A DNA stretch of 26,192 bases, taken from NCBI GenBank assembly GCA_046152935.1, contig JBJXGB010000257.1:1-26192 (forward strand), given 5' to 3'. How positions within the stretch are numbered: the first letter of the stretch is position 1; each line of letters begins with the position of its first letter. Below, in pieces: positions 8,739-15,694 of the stretch. This stretch comes from CAZMFZ01 sp046152935 (GTDB taxonomy: Bacteria > Bacteroidota > Bacteroidia > Cytophagales > UBA9547). The notes under the pieces are model-generated. The model did not search any database. It worked only from the letters and a program-made list of their open reading frames with translations, and was not told the DNA's origin. A program made the position numbers and the translations under genes.

Positions 8739-10661
8739 TTGAAAGCCATTTCACCGTTACGTATTTTACTTTTTCTCCTTGTGGGGGTTTCCAGTTCTAG
8801 TTCAACAGCGCAAATCATTGGTGATATTGATAAGTATACTGATTCGCTTAAATACGAAAAAACAGATGCCGGAAAAGTAGACAGGCTCAATGTTATAAGC
8901 AAATATTACTATGCATTTGATATCGATAAATCGCTTAATTACGTAAACCAAGCCTATTTATTGGCCGACAAAATAAACTATACCAAAGGTTTGGCGCGCG
9001 CGCTCGATATAAAATCCATCGTTTTTGATGAAATTGGAGAGCTCAATAAAGCATTAGAATTCAAATATAAATCGATTGAAAAGTATAAAAAAATAAATGA
9101 TTTTGACGGCTTATGCAGTGCCTACAACAATTTAGGGGTAATATTTTTTAGGCAAAGCGAATACAAAAAAGCTATCGAGCACTACCTCGAATCGTTAAGT
9201 TTGGCAGATGAGCACAATTTGGTGCTAATGCAGGCAGTAACGAGGCTTAATATTGGTGAAGTGTATTTGATGGAAGGCGAATTGAACAAAGCCATGGATC
9301 TTGAAGAACAATCGTTGGCGATAAGTCAAGAACGAAATTTTGAAGCAGAAATGGGCTATGCCAAAGGGATTTTAGGCAAAATATACATCGAAAAAGGCTA
9401 TTATGTGCTGGCTAGTAGCCAGATCAAGGAAGCCATCAAATATTTCTGGAACACCAACGAAAACACCGGCATTGCAGAATATAGTATTGAAATGGCAAGA
9501 ATTCATTTGAGAATGAACAATCCCGACAGTGCAATTTCATCATTAAAACAGAGTATTTTTATTTCTGAATTGCTAAACGCCAAAATCTGGAAGCTAAAAG
9601 CCTATTCACAACTGGCAAATGTGTATGAAATGAAAAAAATGTTCAAACAAGCCTATGAATATGAACGCATTAGCAATCTTTTGAGCGACAGTATTTACAA
9701 TGAAGCAAATGCTTTAAAATCGGCTCAAATGAAAATATTGTTTGAAACTGAAAATAAAGAATCGCAAATAAAGCTGCTCATCAAAGAACGAGAAAAGCAA
9801 GAACTACAACTTGATATTCAAAAAAAACTTACCTATATATCTATTTTTGCTATTGTTGTCATCTCAATTCTCGCTTTTACATTATTTCGCAACAATAAAA
9901 AAAGAGCCAAAATAAACCGCCAACTTAGGCAAAAAAATAGCGAGGTAGTGTCGCAAAGAAATAAACTAGATGAGTTGCACACTGAGAAAAAGCAAATAAA
10001 CGACCAGCTTGAAAAATCATATTCAGAACTCGAAGTCGAGAAAAATAAATCGGAAAAATTGCTGCTCAATATCTTGCCCGAAACGGTAGCCAACGAAATA
10101 AAACGCTACGGAAAAGCCCAACCTATGTACTACAATCAAGTAAGTATATTATTTGCCGATTTTGTGAATTTTACAAAATATGCCTCTGAAAACGATCCCA
10201 ATTCGATCACCAACGCACTTGAAGACTTTTTTAGCCATTTTGATGACATCTGCGAAAGGCATAATTTGGAAAAAATAAAAACCATTGGCGATTGCTATAT
10301 GGCTGCTGGTGGGCTTCCAATTGCTAACGATACCAACCCAAGCGACACCATAAAGGCGGCTTTGGAAATACTTGAGTATGTGAAAACCCAAAAATGGCAG
10401 GTAAGAATTGGTATTCACACGGGACCTGTAGTGGCTGGGGTAATCGGCAAAAAGAAATTTGCGTACGATATTTGGGGCGATTCTGTAAATATTGCTTCCC
10501 GAATTCAAACTGCCTCTGAAGTTAACCAAATAAATATATCAGGCGCTACATATTCACACATCAAAGACATCACCGATTGCGAATACAGGGGCAAAGTAAT
10601 CATTAAAAACAGAGGCGAAATAGAAATGTATTTTCTAACGAGCTATAAATCAGTAACTTAA
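8739..10661 (+). CDS. Class III adenylate cyclase with TPR sensor region and one membrane helix
   Basis: 640 residues. Signal peptide about 1-24, then TPR-like helical repeats to about residue 340 (YNNLGVIFFRQSEYKKAIEH, GEVYLMEGELNKAMDLEEQS), presumed periplasmic. A transmembrane helix lies at about 366-384 and a charged coiled coil at about 390-440. The C-terminal class III cyclase domain (about 465-630) has both metal-binding Asp (474 in FADFVNFT, 518 in TIGDCYM) and the transition-state Asn 584 and Arg 588 (WGDSVNIASR). The purine-selecting residues are Lys 514 and Asp 577, the adenylate rather than guanylate pattern, so it should make cAMP from ATP. The start is TTG: a stop lies at 8718-8720, no ATG exists before the signal peptide, and the next Met is deep inside. 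The histidine kinase is upstream and pckA downstream. Confidence 0.92.
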   Translation: MKAISPLRILLFLLVGVSSSSSTAQIIGDIDKYTDSLKYEKTDAGKVDRLNVISKYYYAFDIDKSLNYVNQAYLLADKINYTKGLARALDIKSIVFDEIGELNKALEFKYKSIEKYKKINDFDGLCSAYNNLGVIFFRQSEYKKAIEHYLESLSLADEHNLVLMQAVTRLNIGEVYLMEGELNKAMDLEEQSLAISQERNFEAEMGYAKGILGKIYIEKGYYVLASSQIKEAIKYFWNTNENTGIAEYSIEMARIHLRMNNPDSAISSLKQSIFISELLNAKIWKLKAYSQLANVYEMKKMFKQAYEYERISNLLSDSIYNEANALKSAQMKILFETENKESQIKLLIKEREKQELQLDIQKKLTYISIFAIVVISILAFTLFRNNKKRAKINRQLRQKNSEVVSQRNKLDELHTEKKQINDQLEKSYSELEVEKNKSEKLLLNILPETVANEIKRYGKAQPMYYNQVSILFADFVNFTKYASENDPNSITNALEDFFSHFDDICERHNLEKIKTIGDCYMAAGGLPIANDTNPSDTIKAALEILEYVKTQKWQVRIGIHTGPVVAGVIGKKKFAYDIWGDSVNIASRIQTASEVNQINISGATYSHIKDITDCEYRGKVIIKNRGEIEMYFLTSYKSVT

Positions 10662-10808
10662 TAGAATTCTTTAATTACATTACACTTGCTTTTTTGTATG
10701 TGCACCTGCAGTTTTTGACTGCCTTTTGCCCAATAATCTACAAAAAGCATAAAGAAAGCAGATTTATTAGCCTTGTTCGTTGTAAAAGAAACATAAGTTG
10801 CTTTATTT

Positions 10809-10821
10809 CGTACTTGGTACG
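10809..10821. promoter_or_regulatory. Small palindrome upstream of pckA, possible operator
   Basis: CGTACttgGTACG is a perfect inverted repeat with 5-base arms, 45 bases before the pckA ATG; a further GTAC follows within 20 bases. The position suits a regulator site but no regulator is known. The rest of 10662-10865 holds no supported gene. Confidence 0.25.
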
Positions 10822-10865
10822 ATGTAAAAATAGTACCACCAAACCCTTTTAAAAAAAGTATCAAT

Positions 10866-12467
10866 ATGAAAGAAATAGGAATTGTTCCGAAAAGTCACTC
10901 ACTGGCATATTTGGGAATAAATAAAACAAAATCGATTAGTTGGAATTTAAGTCCTGCCGAATTGGTAGAAGACGCTCTGGCTCAAAAAGAAGGCGTATTA
11001 TCTGATGGTGGGGCTCTTATGGTCGATACTGGCGAATTTACAGGCCGTGCTCCGAAAGATAAATTTTTTGTGAAAGATGCTTTGACAGAAAAGACTATTT
11101 GGTGGGGCGAAATCAATCAACCGATTGATAATGAAGTATTTGAGAGCCTGTTGAGCAAAATGGCTGCTTTTGTTGCCGACAAAAAACTATATGCAAGAGA
11201 TTTGTTTGCCTGTGCCGAACCAGAGTATCAACTGAAGATAAGGGTAATCAACAGCTCGGCCAGCCACAATTTATTTGCCGACAACATGTTTATTCGCCCA
11301 GAAAGCGAAGAGCTTAAAGATTTCGAACCTGAATTCACAGTTCTTAGCATTCCAGAATTTCAAGCCGATACGGCAGTAGATAAAGTGAGGAGCAAAAACT
11401 TTGCGATTATCAACCTCACCAAAAAGATAATAATAATAGGTGGCACTGGCTACACTGGCGAAATTAAGAAAGGAATTTTTACAGTTCTCAACTATACATT
11501 GCCTCTGGAAAGAAACACATTGTCGATGCACTGCTCTGCCAATGTGGGCAAGGATGGTGATACTGCGGTGTTTTTCGGACTTTCAGGTACTGGTAAAACC
11601 ACACTATCAGCCGACCCTAGCCGCCAATTGGTAGGCGATGACGAACACGGCTGGAGCGACAAAGGTGTGTTTAATTTTGAAGGCGGCTGTTATGCAAAAG
11701 TTATCAATTTGAGCCCAACCCAAGAACCAGAAATATACAATGCCATCAAATTTGGTGCTATTTTAGAAAATACAAGATTTTTTGAAAATACCCGCACGGT
11801 AGATTTTGACAATGTAACCGTTTCTCAGAATACGAGAGTTTCTTACCCAATTGATTTTATTCCCAATGCCTTGATACCATCAGTCGGTGGCAATCCAAAG
11901 AATATATTCTTTCTTACAGCCGATGCTTTTGGTGTTTTGCCTCCTATTTCGCAGCTAACACCAAGCCAAGCCATGTATCATTTCATTTCTGGCTACACTA
12001 GCAAAGTTGCAGGTACAGAAGTCGGTATAGTTGAGCCACAAATGGTGTTTTCGGCTTGTTTTGGAGCACCATTTTTCCCTTTGCATCCCACTCAGTATGC
12101 CTCGCTTTTGGGTGATAAAATGAAAAAATACAGTGTAAATGTATGGCTCATAAATACGGGTTGGACTGGTGGCCCTTATGGAGTCGGCACCAGAATGAAG
12201 CTAAAATATACACGGGCTATGATTACCGCCGCCATGGAGCAAAAGTTGGATGGTGTGGAGTTTGCTTTGCATCCTATTTTTGGCATTTCTGTGCCAAGCA
12301 GCTGCCCAGGCGTGCCACATGAATTATTAGACCCCAAATCGACTTGGGAAGATAAAAATGCCTACGATGAAAAAGCAAAGTTTCTTGCAAAGGCTTTCAA
12401 CGAGAACTTTAAGAAATTTGAGGCATCGGCCAATGACGAAATAAAAGCTGGCGCACCGAAAATCTAA
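10866..12467 (+). CDS. pckA: Phosphoenolpyruvate carboxykinase (ATP)
   Basis: 533 residues, close to the 540 of E. coli PckA. Converts oxaloacetate plus ATP to phosphoenolpyruvate, CO2 and ADP, the committing step of gluconeogenesis in the cytoplasm. Seen in order: FTGRAPKDKFFV (substrate-binding Arg region), HNLFADNMFIRP, GGTGYTGEIKKGIFT with the metal-binding Lys, LSMHCSAN, the kinase-1a P-loop GLSGTGKTTLS (Lys 244), kinase-2 loop VGDDEHGW, EGGCYAKVI, ENTRVSYP-type motif (NTRVSYPIDFI) and the adenine-binding NTGWTGGPYGVGTRM. All catalytic motifs are intact. It starts at ATG. A clean terminator follows at 12523-12556, so it is probably a single-gene transcript. A palindrome upstream may be a control site. 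Confidence 0.98.
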   Translation: MKEIGIVPKSHSLAYLGINKTKSISWNLSPAELVEDALAQKEGVLSDGGALMVDTGEFTGRAPKDKFFVKDALTEKTIWWGEINQPIDNEVFESLLSKMAAFVADKKLYARDLFACAEPEYQLKIRVINSSASHNLFADNMFIRPESEELKDFEPEFTVLSIPEFQADTAVDKVRSKNFAIINLTKKIIIIGGTGYTGEIKKGIFTVLNYTLPLERNTLSMHCSANVGKDGDTAVFFGLSGTGKTTLSADPSRQLVGDDEHGWSDKGVFNFEGGCYAKVINLSPTQEPEIYNAIKFGAILENTRFFENTRTVDFDNVTVSQNTRVSYPIDFIPNALIPSVGGNPKNIFFLTADAFGVLPPISQLTPSQAMYHFISGYTSKVAGTEVGIVEPQMVFSACFGAPFFPLHPTQYASLLGDKMKKYSVNVWLINTGWTGGPYGVGTRMKLKYTRAMITAAMEQKLDGVEFALHPIFGISVPSSCPGVPHELLDPKSTWEDKNAYDEKAKFLAKAFNENFKKFEASANDEIKAGAPKI

Positions 12468-12522
12468 TCGGATGCACAAGGTGAAAACGTTGCTGCGGTT
12501 TACAAATACAATCATGGTTTCT

Positions 12523-12556
12523 AAAAATAGCCTTTCAGAAATGAGAGGCTATTTTT
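12523..12556 (+). terminator. Rho-independent terminator of pckA
   Basis: Perfect 11-base stem AAAAATAGCCT / AGGCTATTTTT, extendable by a G-U and an A-U pair, with a loop of about 8 bases and T-rich 3' arm. It begins 56 bases after the pckA stop and lies before the AraC gene. Confidence 0.85.
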
Positions 12557-12613
12557 AATTAAAAGCATCTCCAAAAAAAGATTTTTCAAAATAGTGAGTT
12601 CTAAATCAATTGT

Positions 12614-13489
12614 GTGAAAAAAATACCCGTCTATGGTCTAGAAACTTTTACTTCGGCAGCAACATCAAATTTTCGCTTTAAAGTAGAACCATTTGACCAT
12701 AAACGACACTACAAAGTAGAATATCCTCATCGCCACGATTACTTTTACGAGGTTTTATACATAAAACAAGGTTCTGGCACGTACGTGATCGACTTTCAAA
12801 ATTTTGAAATAAAGCCAGAAACAATCTTTTTTGTATCTCCTGGACAAGTACACGAGATTCATTATTCAGAAGATATTTTTGGTTACATTTTTTTATTCAC
12901 CGAAGAATTTTTATCTATTTCCTCTGATGACAACTATGGTGTACTATTTAATGAAATTCAAAACAAGAAAGAGGCTATTTGCTTGACAACAAATGAGTTA
13001 AGCGCAAAATTTGAATTCATTTTCAAAGAAGCTATTTTAAATTTCGAATGGTTTGACAAATTTTCAGAGAGCATTTGCTGCGATTTTCTGAAGATAATAC
13101 TGCGATTATCTGTTAGAGAATCTGTAAAAGAAAACCCTGTTTTCTACCAACAAACCAAAGGTGCTGAAATTGTAAAAAAATTTAAGGCATTGATAAATAA
13201 GAAATACACTGAATATCTTTCTGTAAAAGATTATGCTGAATTGCTAGCGATTACCAGTAGCCACCTCAACGAAACGGTGAAAGAATTGACAGGAATAAAT
13301 GCCAATGCATTGATAGACAATAAGTTACTGGTAGAAATTAAGAGATTATTAGCCTACACGGAGCAAGACATTACCGAGATTGCTTATCAATTCAATTTCA
13401 AAGACCAAAGCTATTTTTCACGTTTCTTTAAAACCAAGACGGGGGTTTCTCCAAAAGAATTTAGAGCTAATTCCATAAAAAACACCTAA
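12614..13489 (+). CDS. AraC/XylS-family transcriptional regulator
   Basis: 291 residues. The N-terminal half (about 15-110) is a cupin-type ligand domain with the metal or effector motif PHRHDYFYE (His 39, His 41, Glu 46), GSGTYVIDF and FFVSPGQVHEI. The C-terminal 100 residues are the double helix-turn-helix of AraC proteins: YLSVKDYAELLAITSSHLNE (first HTH), ITEIAYQFNFKDQSYFSRFF (second HTH) and KTGVSPKEFR. The start is GTG at 12614; no ATG gives this N-terminus. It lies between the pckA terminator and ilvC on the same strand, 96 bases upstream of ilvC with no terminator between, so read-through or control of ilvC is possible. Its effector and targets are unknown; AraC neighbours are often but not always their targets. 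Confidence 0.93.
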   Translation: MKKIPVYGLETFTSAATSNFRFKVEPFDHKRHYKVEYPHRHDYFYEVLYIKQGSGTYVIDFQNFEIKPETIFFVSPGQVHEIHYSEDIFGYIFLFTEEFLSISSDDNYGVLFNEIQNKKEAICLTTNELSAKFEFIFKEAILNFEWFDKFSESICCDFLKIILRLSVRESVKENPVFYQQTKGAEIVKKFKALINKKYTEYLSVKDYAELLAITSSHLNETVKELTGINANALIDNKLLVEIKRLLAYTEQDITEIAYQFNFKDQSYFSRFFKTKTGVSPKEFRANSIKNT

Positions 13490-13558
13490 ATTAATGTTGT
13501 TTGTATAATGAATTTTGAAGTTATTAAGCCAATTTTGCAACATCAAATCTGAAAGTTG

Positions 13559-13577
13559 AAACTTTAAACTTTAAACT
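13559..13577 (+). repeat. Short 7-base tandem repeat before ilvC
   Basis: AAACTTT occurs twice followed by AAACT, ending 8 bases before the ilvC ATG. Similar ACTTTAA runs are frequent between Bacteroidota genes; no function is known. Confidence 0.5.
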
Positions 13578-13585
13578 AAATAAAA

Positions 13586-14629
13586 ATGGCACAATTAAAT
13601 TTTGGCGGTTCGATCGAAAACGTGGTAACACGCGAAGAATTTCCTTTGAAACAAGCGCAAGAAGTATTAAAAAATGAAACAATTGCCGTGATAGGCTATG
13701 GAGTGCAGGGCCCAGGACAGGCTTTAAACCAAAGAGACAATGGCATAAATGTAATTGTTGGGCAACGTCCTGGCAAAACTTACGACAAAGCGATAGCAGA
13801 TGGTTGGGTACCTGGCAAAACACTTTTCAACATTGAAGAAGCTTTAGAAAAAGGGACTATCATCTGTTTTTTACTTTCAGATGCTGCTCAAATTGAATTG
13901 TGGCCAACAGTAAAAAAACATTTGACACCAGGTAAAGCTCTTTATTTTTCTCATGGTTTCGGCATCACTTACAAAGAAAGAACTGGCATTATTCCTCCTG
14001 CTGATGTGGATGTAATTTTGGTTGCTCCCAAAGGCAGCGGTACTTCTTTGAGAAGAATGTTTTTGCAAGGCCGTGGCTTGAACTCCTCTTTTGCGATTTT
14101 CCAAGATGCCACTGGCAAAGCAAAAGATAGGGTAATAGCGATGGGAATTGCAGTAGGGTCTGGATATTTGTTTGAAACCAATTTCAAAAATGAAGTGTAT
14201 TCAGATTTGTCGGGCGAAAGAGGCACATTGATGGGTGCTATTCAAGGTATTTTTGCAGCCCAATACGATGTGTTGCGTGCCAATGGCCATTCGCCATCTG
14301 AAGCATTTAATGAAACCGTAGAAGAATTGACACAATCATTGATGCCATTGGTAGCTGAAAATGGTATGGATTGGATGTATGCCAACTGCTCTACCACAGC
14401 TCAACGCGGTGCACTAGACTGGTGGAAACCATTTCGCGATGCTACAAAGCCAGTATTTGAAAAATTGTATGCAGAAGTAGCTGCTGGCAATGAAGCACAA
14501 CGCTCGATCGATTCAAATTCAAAACCAGATTATAGGGTAAAATTAGAAGCCGAATTGAAAGAATTGCGTGATTCGGAAATGTGGCAAGCAGGCAAAACTG
14601 TAAGAAGTTTGAGACCAGAAAATCAATAA
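13586..14629 (+). CDS. ilvC: Ketol-acid reductoisomerase (class I)
   Basis: 347 residues. Isomerises and reduces 2-acetolactate or 2-aceto-2-hydroxybutyrate with NADPH and Mg2+, the second step of valine, leucine and isoleucine synthesis. The Rossmann start is VIGYGVQGPGQALN (Gly 37, 39, 42), with GQRPGKTYDKA as the cofactor-selecting loop. DVDVILVAPKGSGTSLRRMF, YSDLSGERGTLMGAIQGIF (metal-binding Asp/Glu region) and MYANCSTTAQRGALDWW are the catalytic domain. The sequence is of the type common in Bacteroides and close to eukaryotic KARI. Here it stands alone: ilvD, ilvB, ilvN and leu genes, usual operon partners, are absent. AraC is upstream, and a strong bidirectional terminator follows. Confidence 0.98.
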   Translation: MAQLNFGGSIENVVTREEFPLKQAQEVLKNETIAVIGYGVQGPGQALNQRDNGINVIVGQRPGKTYDKAIADGWVPGKTLFNIEEALEKGTIICFLLSDAAQIELWPTVKKHLTPGKALYFSHGFGITYKERTGIIPPADVDVILVAPKGSGTSLRRMFLQGRGLNSSFAIFQDATGKAKDRVIAMGIAVGSGYLFETNFKNEVYSDLSGERGTLMGAIQGIFAAQYDVLRANGHSPSEAFNETVEELTQSLMPLVAENGMDWMYANCSTTAQRGALDWWKPFRDATKPVFEKLYAEVAAGNEAQRSIDSNSKPDYRVKLEAELKELRDSEMWQAGKTVRSLRPENQ

Positions 14630-14645
14630 GTTAGGTCGAGGTAGA

Positions 14646-14683
14646 TATATAAAAAAAGAGCCTTTCGGCTCTTTTTTTATATA
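14646..14683. terminator. Bidirectional terminator between ilvC and the CCG-domain gene
   Basis: A 17-base perfect stem, core AAAAAAAGAGCC / GGCTCTTTTTTT, with a TTTC loop. It is symmetric with A and T runs on both sides, so it can stop ilvC (plus) and the converging Fe-S gene (minus). Confidence 0.92.
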
Positions 14684-14698
14684 AATTCATATTCAAAT

Positions 14699-15478
14699 CT
14701 ACGCCATCGCTTCTGCTACATATTCAGCAATATCGAGCACTTTTATTTCGGCTTCCTTTTCCTTGTTTTTTACCCCATCGCTCATCATTACCATGCAGAA
14801 TGGGCAAGCAGTAGCGATGTAATTGGCATTGGTATCTACAGCCTCTTCTATTCGCTCTATATTAATGTCTTTTGTTCCTTTCTCAGGTTCTTTAAACATC
14901 TGTCCGCCACCAGCACCGCAGCACAAGCCATTCTTTTTGCTTCGTTTCATTTCTACCAAGTCGGCATCCAATTGGCTCAATATTTCTCTTGGAGCTTCGT
15001 AAATATCATTGGATCTGCCCAAATAGCATGAATCGTGATATGTGATTTTCTTACCTTTGAATTCGCCACCACCTTGTAATTTCAGTTTGCCTTCTTGGAT
15101 TAACTGATTGATTAATTCTGTATGGTGAATAACTTCGTAATTGCCACCCAAAGCAGGATATTCGTTTTTGATAGTATTGAAGCAATGTGGGCAAGCGGTG
15201 ACAATTTTTTTGATTTCATAACCATTCAAGACTTGAATATTTTGAATAGCTTGCATTTGAAATAGAAATTCATTGCCTGTTCTTCTGGCAGGATCGCCAG
15301 TGCAGCTCTCTTCAGTACCCAAAACTGCATAGTTGATATTGAGGTGATTTAATATTTTACAGATTGAAACCGTCACTTTTTTATACCGTTCATCAAATGA
15401 ACCAGCACAACCCACCCAAAACAAAATATCTGGCGATTTGCCTTGTGAAACTAACTCTGAAACCAAAGGTACATTCAT
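14699..15478 (-). CDS. (Fe-S)-binding protein with two CCG domains (HdrB/LutA/GlpC-like)
   Basis: 259 residues. Two cysteine-rich CCG (DUF224) modules. Module one uses Cys 24, Cys 59 (ESCTGDPARR), and the pair Cys 96/99 (ACPHC). Module two uses Cys 151 (DSCYLGR), Cys 186-187 (CCGAGGG) and Cys 225/228 (ACPFC). In the heterodisulfide reductase/lactate oxidation families such modules bind an iron-sulfur cluster and pass electrons. SCTG in place of CCG in the first module is, from memory, usual in this subfamily. The normal partner, a ferredoxin-type 4Fe-4S protein encoded beside it, is missing; the upstream gene is the unrelated YfhO-type protein. So electron donor and substrate are unknown. It starts at ATG and ends at the shared terminator. 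Confidence 0.9.
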   Translation of the reverse strand: MNVPLVSELVSQGKSPDILFWVGCAGSFDERYKKVTVSICKILNHLNINYAVLGTEESCTGDPARRTGNEFLFQMQAIQNIQVLNGYEIKKIVTACPHCFNTIKNEYPALGGNYEVIHHTELINQLIQEGKLKLQGGGEFKGKKITYHDSCYLGRSNDIYEAPREILSQLDADLVEMKRSKKNGLCCGAGGGQMFKEPEKGTKDINIERIEEAVDTNANYIATACPFCMVMMSDGVKNKEKEAEIKVLDIAEYVAEAMA

Positions 15479-15483
15479 AAATA

Positions 15484-15540
15484 AAATAACCCCCGACCCC
15501 GAAGGGGAGTTTTTTATTAGGCTACAGTTGGGGTTTTAAT
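15484..15540. repeat. GC-rich inverted repeat just upstream of the CCG-domain gene
   Basis: The plus strand has CCCCgaaGGGG at 15497-15507 and an outer AACCCCC (15488 on) that can pair with GGGGTT near 15531-15535. It stands out in AT-rich DNA and looks like the short C/G-rich intergenic elements scattered in many Bacteroidota genomes. It falls in the 5' leader of the minus-strand Fe-S gene. The rest of 15541-15694 shows nothing. Confidence 0.45.
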
Positions 15541-15694
15541 GTAGCATTGATTTTAAGGATACATACGAATAAATCGGAATTGGGTTATTGCCGAATTCAA
15601 ACTAACTTTTCTAGCTATTGTAATTTTGTAAGATACTTTTGAGCCTTTGAAGCGACCTTGGCACAATAGCAACACAAAATTTGCCATTTGGGCA

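Noticed and set aside
10658..10864. 68-codon open frame on the minus strand between the cyclase and pckA
   Set aside because: TTG start directly before pckA, overlaps the likely pckA promoter and the cyclase end, and has no recognisable domain.
13490..13585. Riboswitch or leader attenuator before ilvC
   Set aside because: No conserved fold or leader peptide rich in branched-chain residues is visible, only the AAACTTT repeat.
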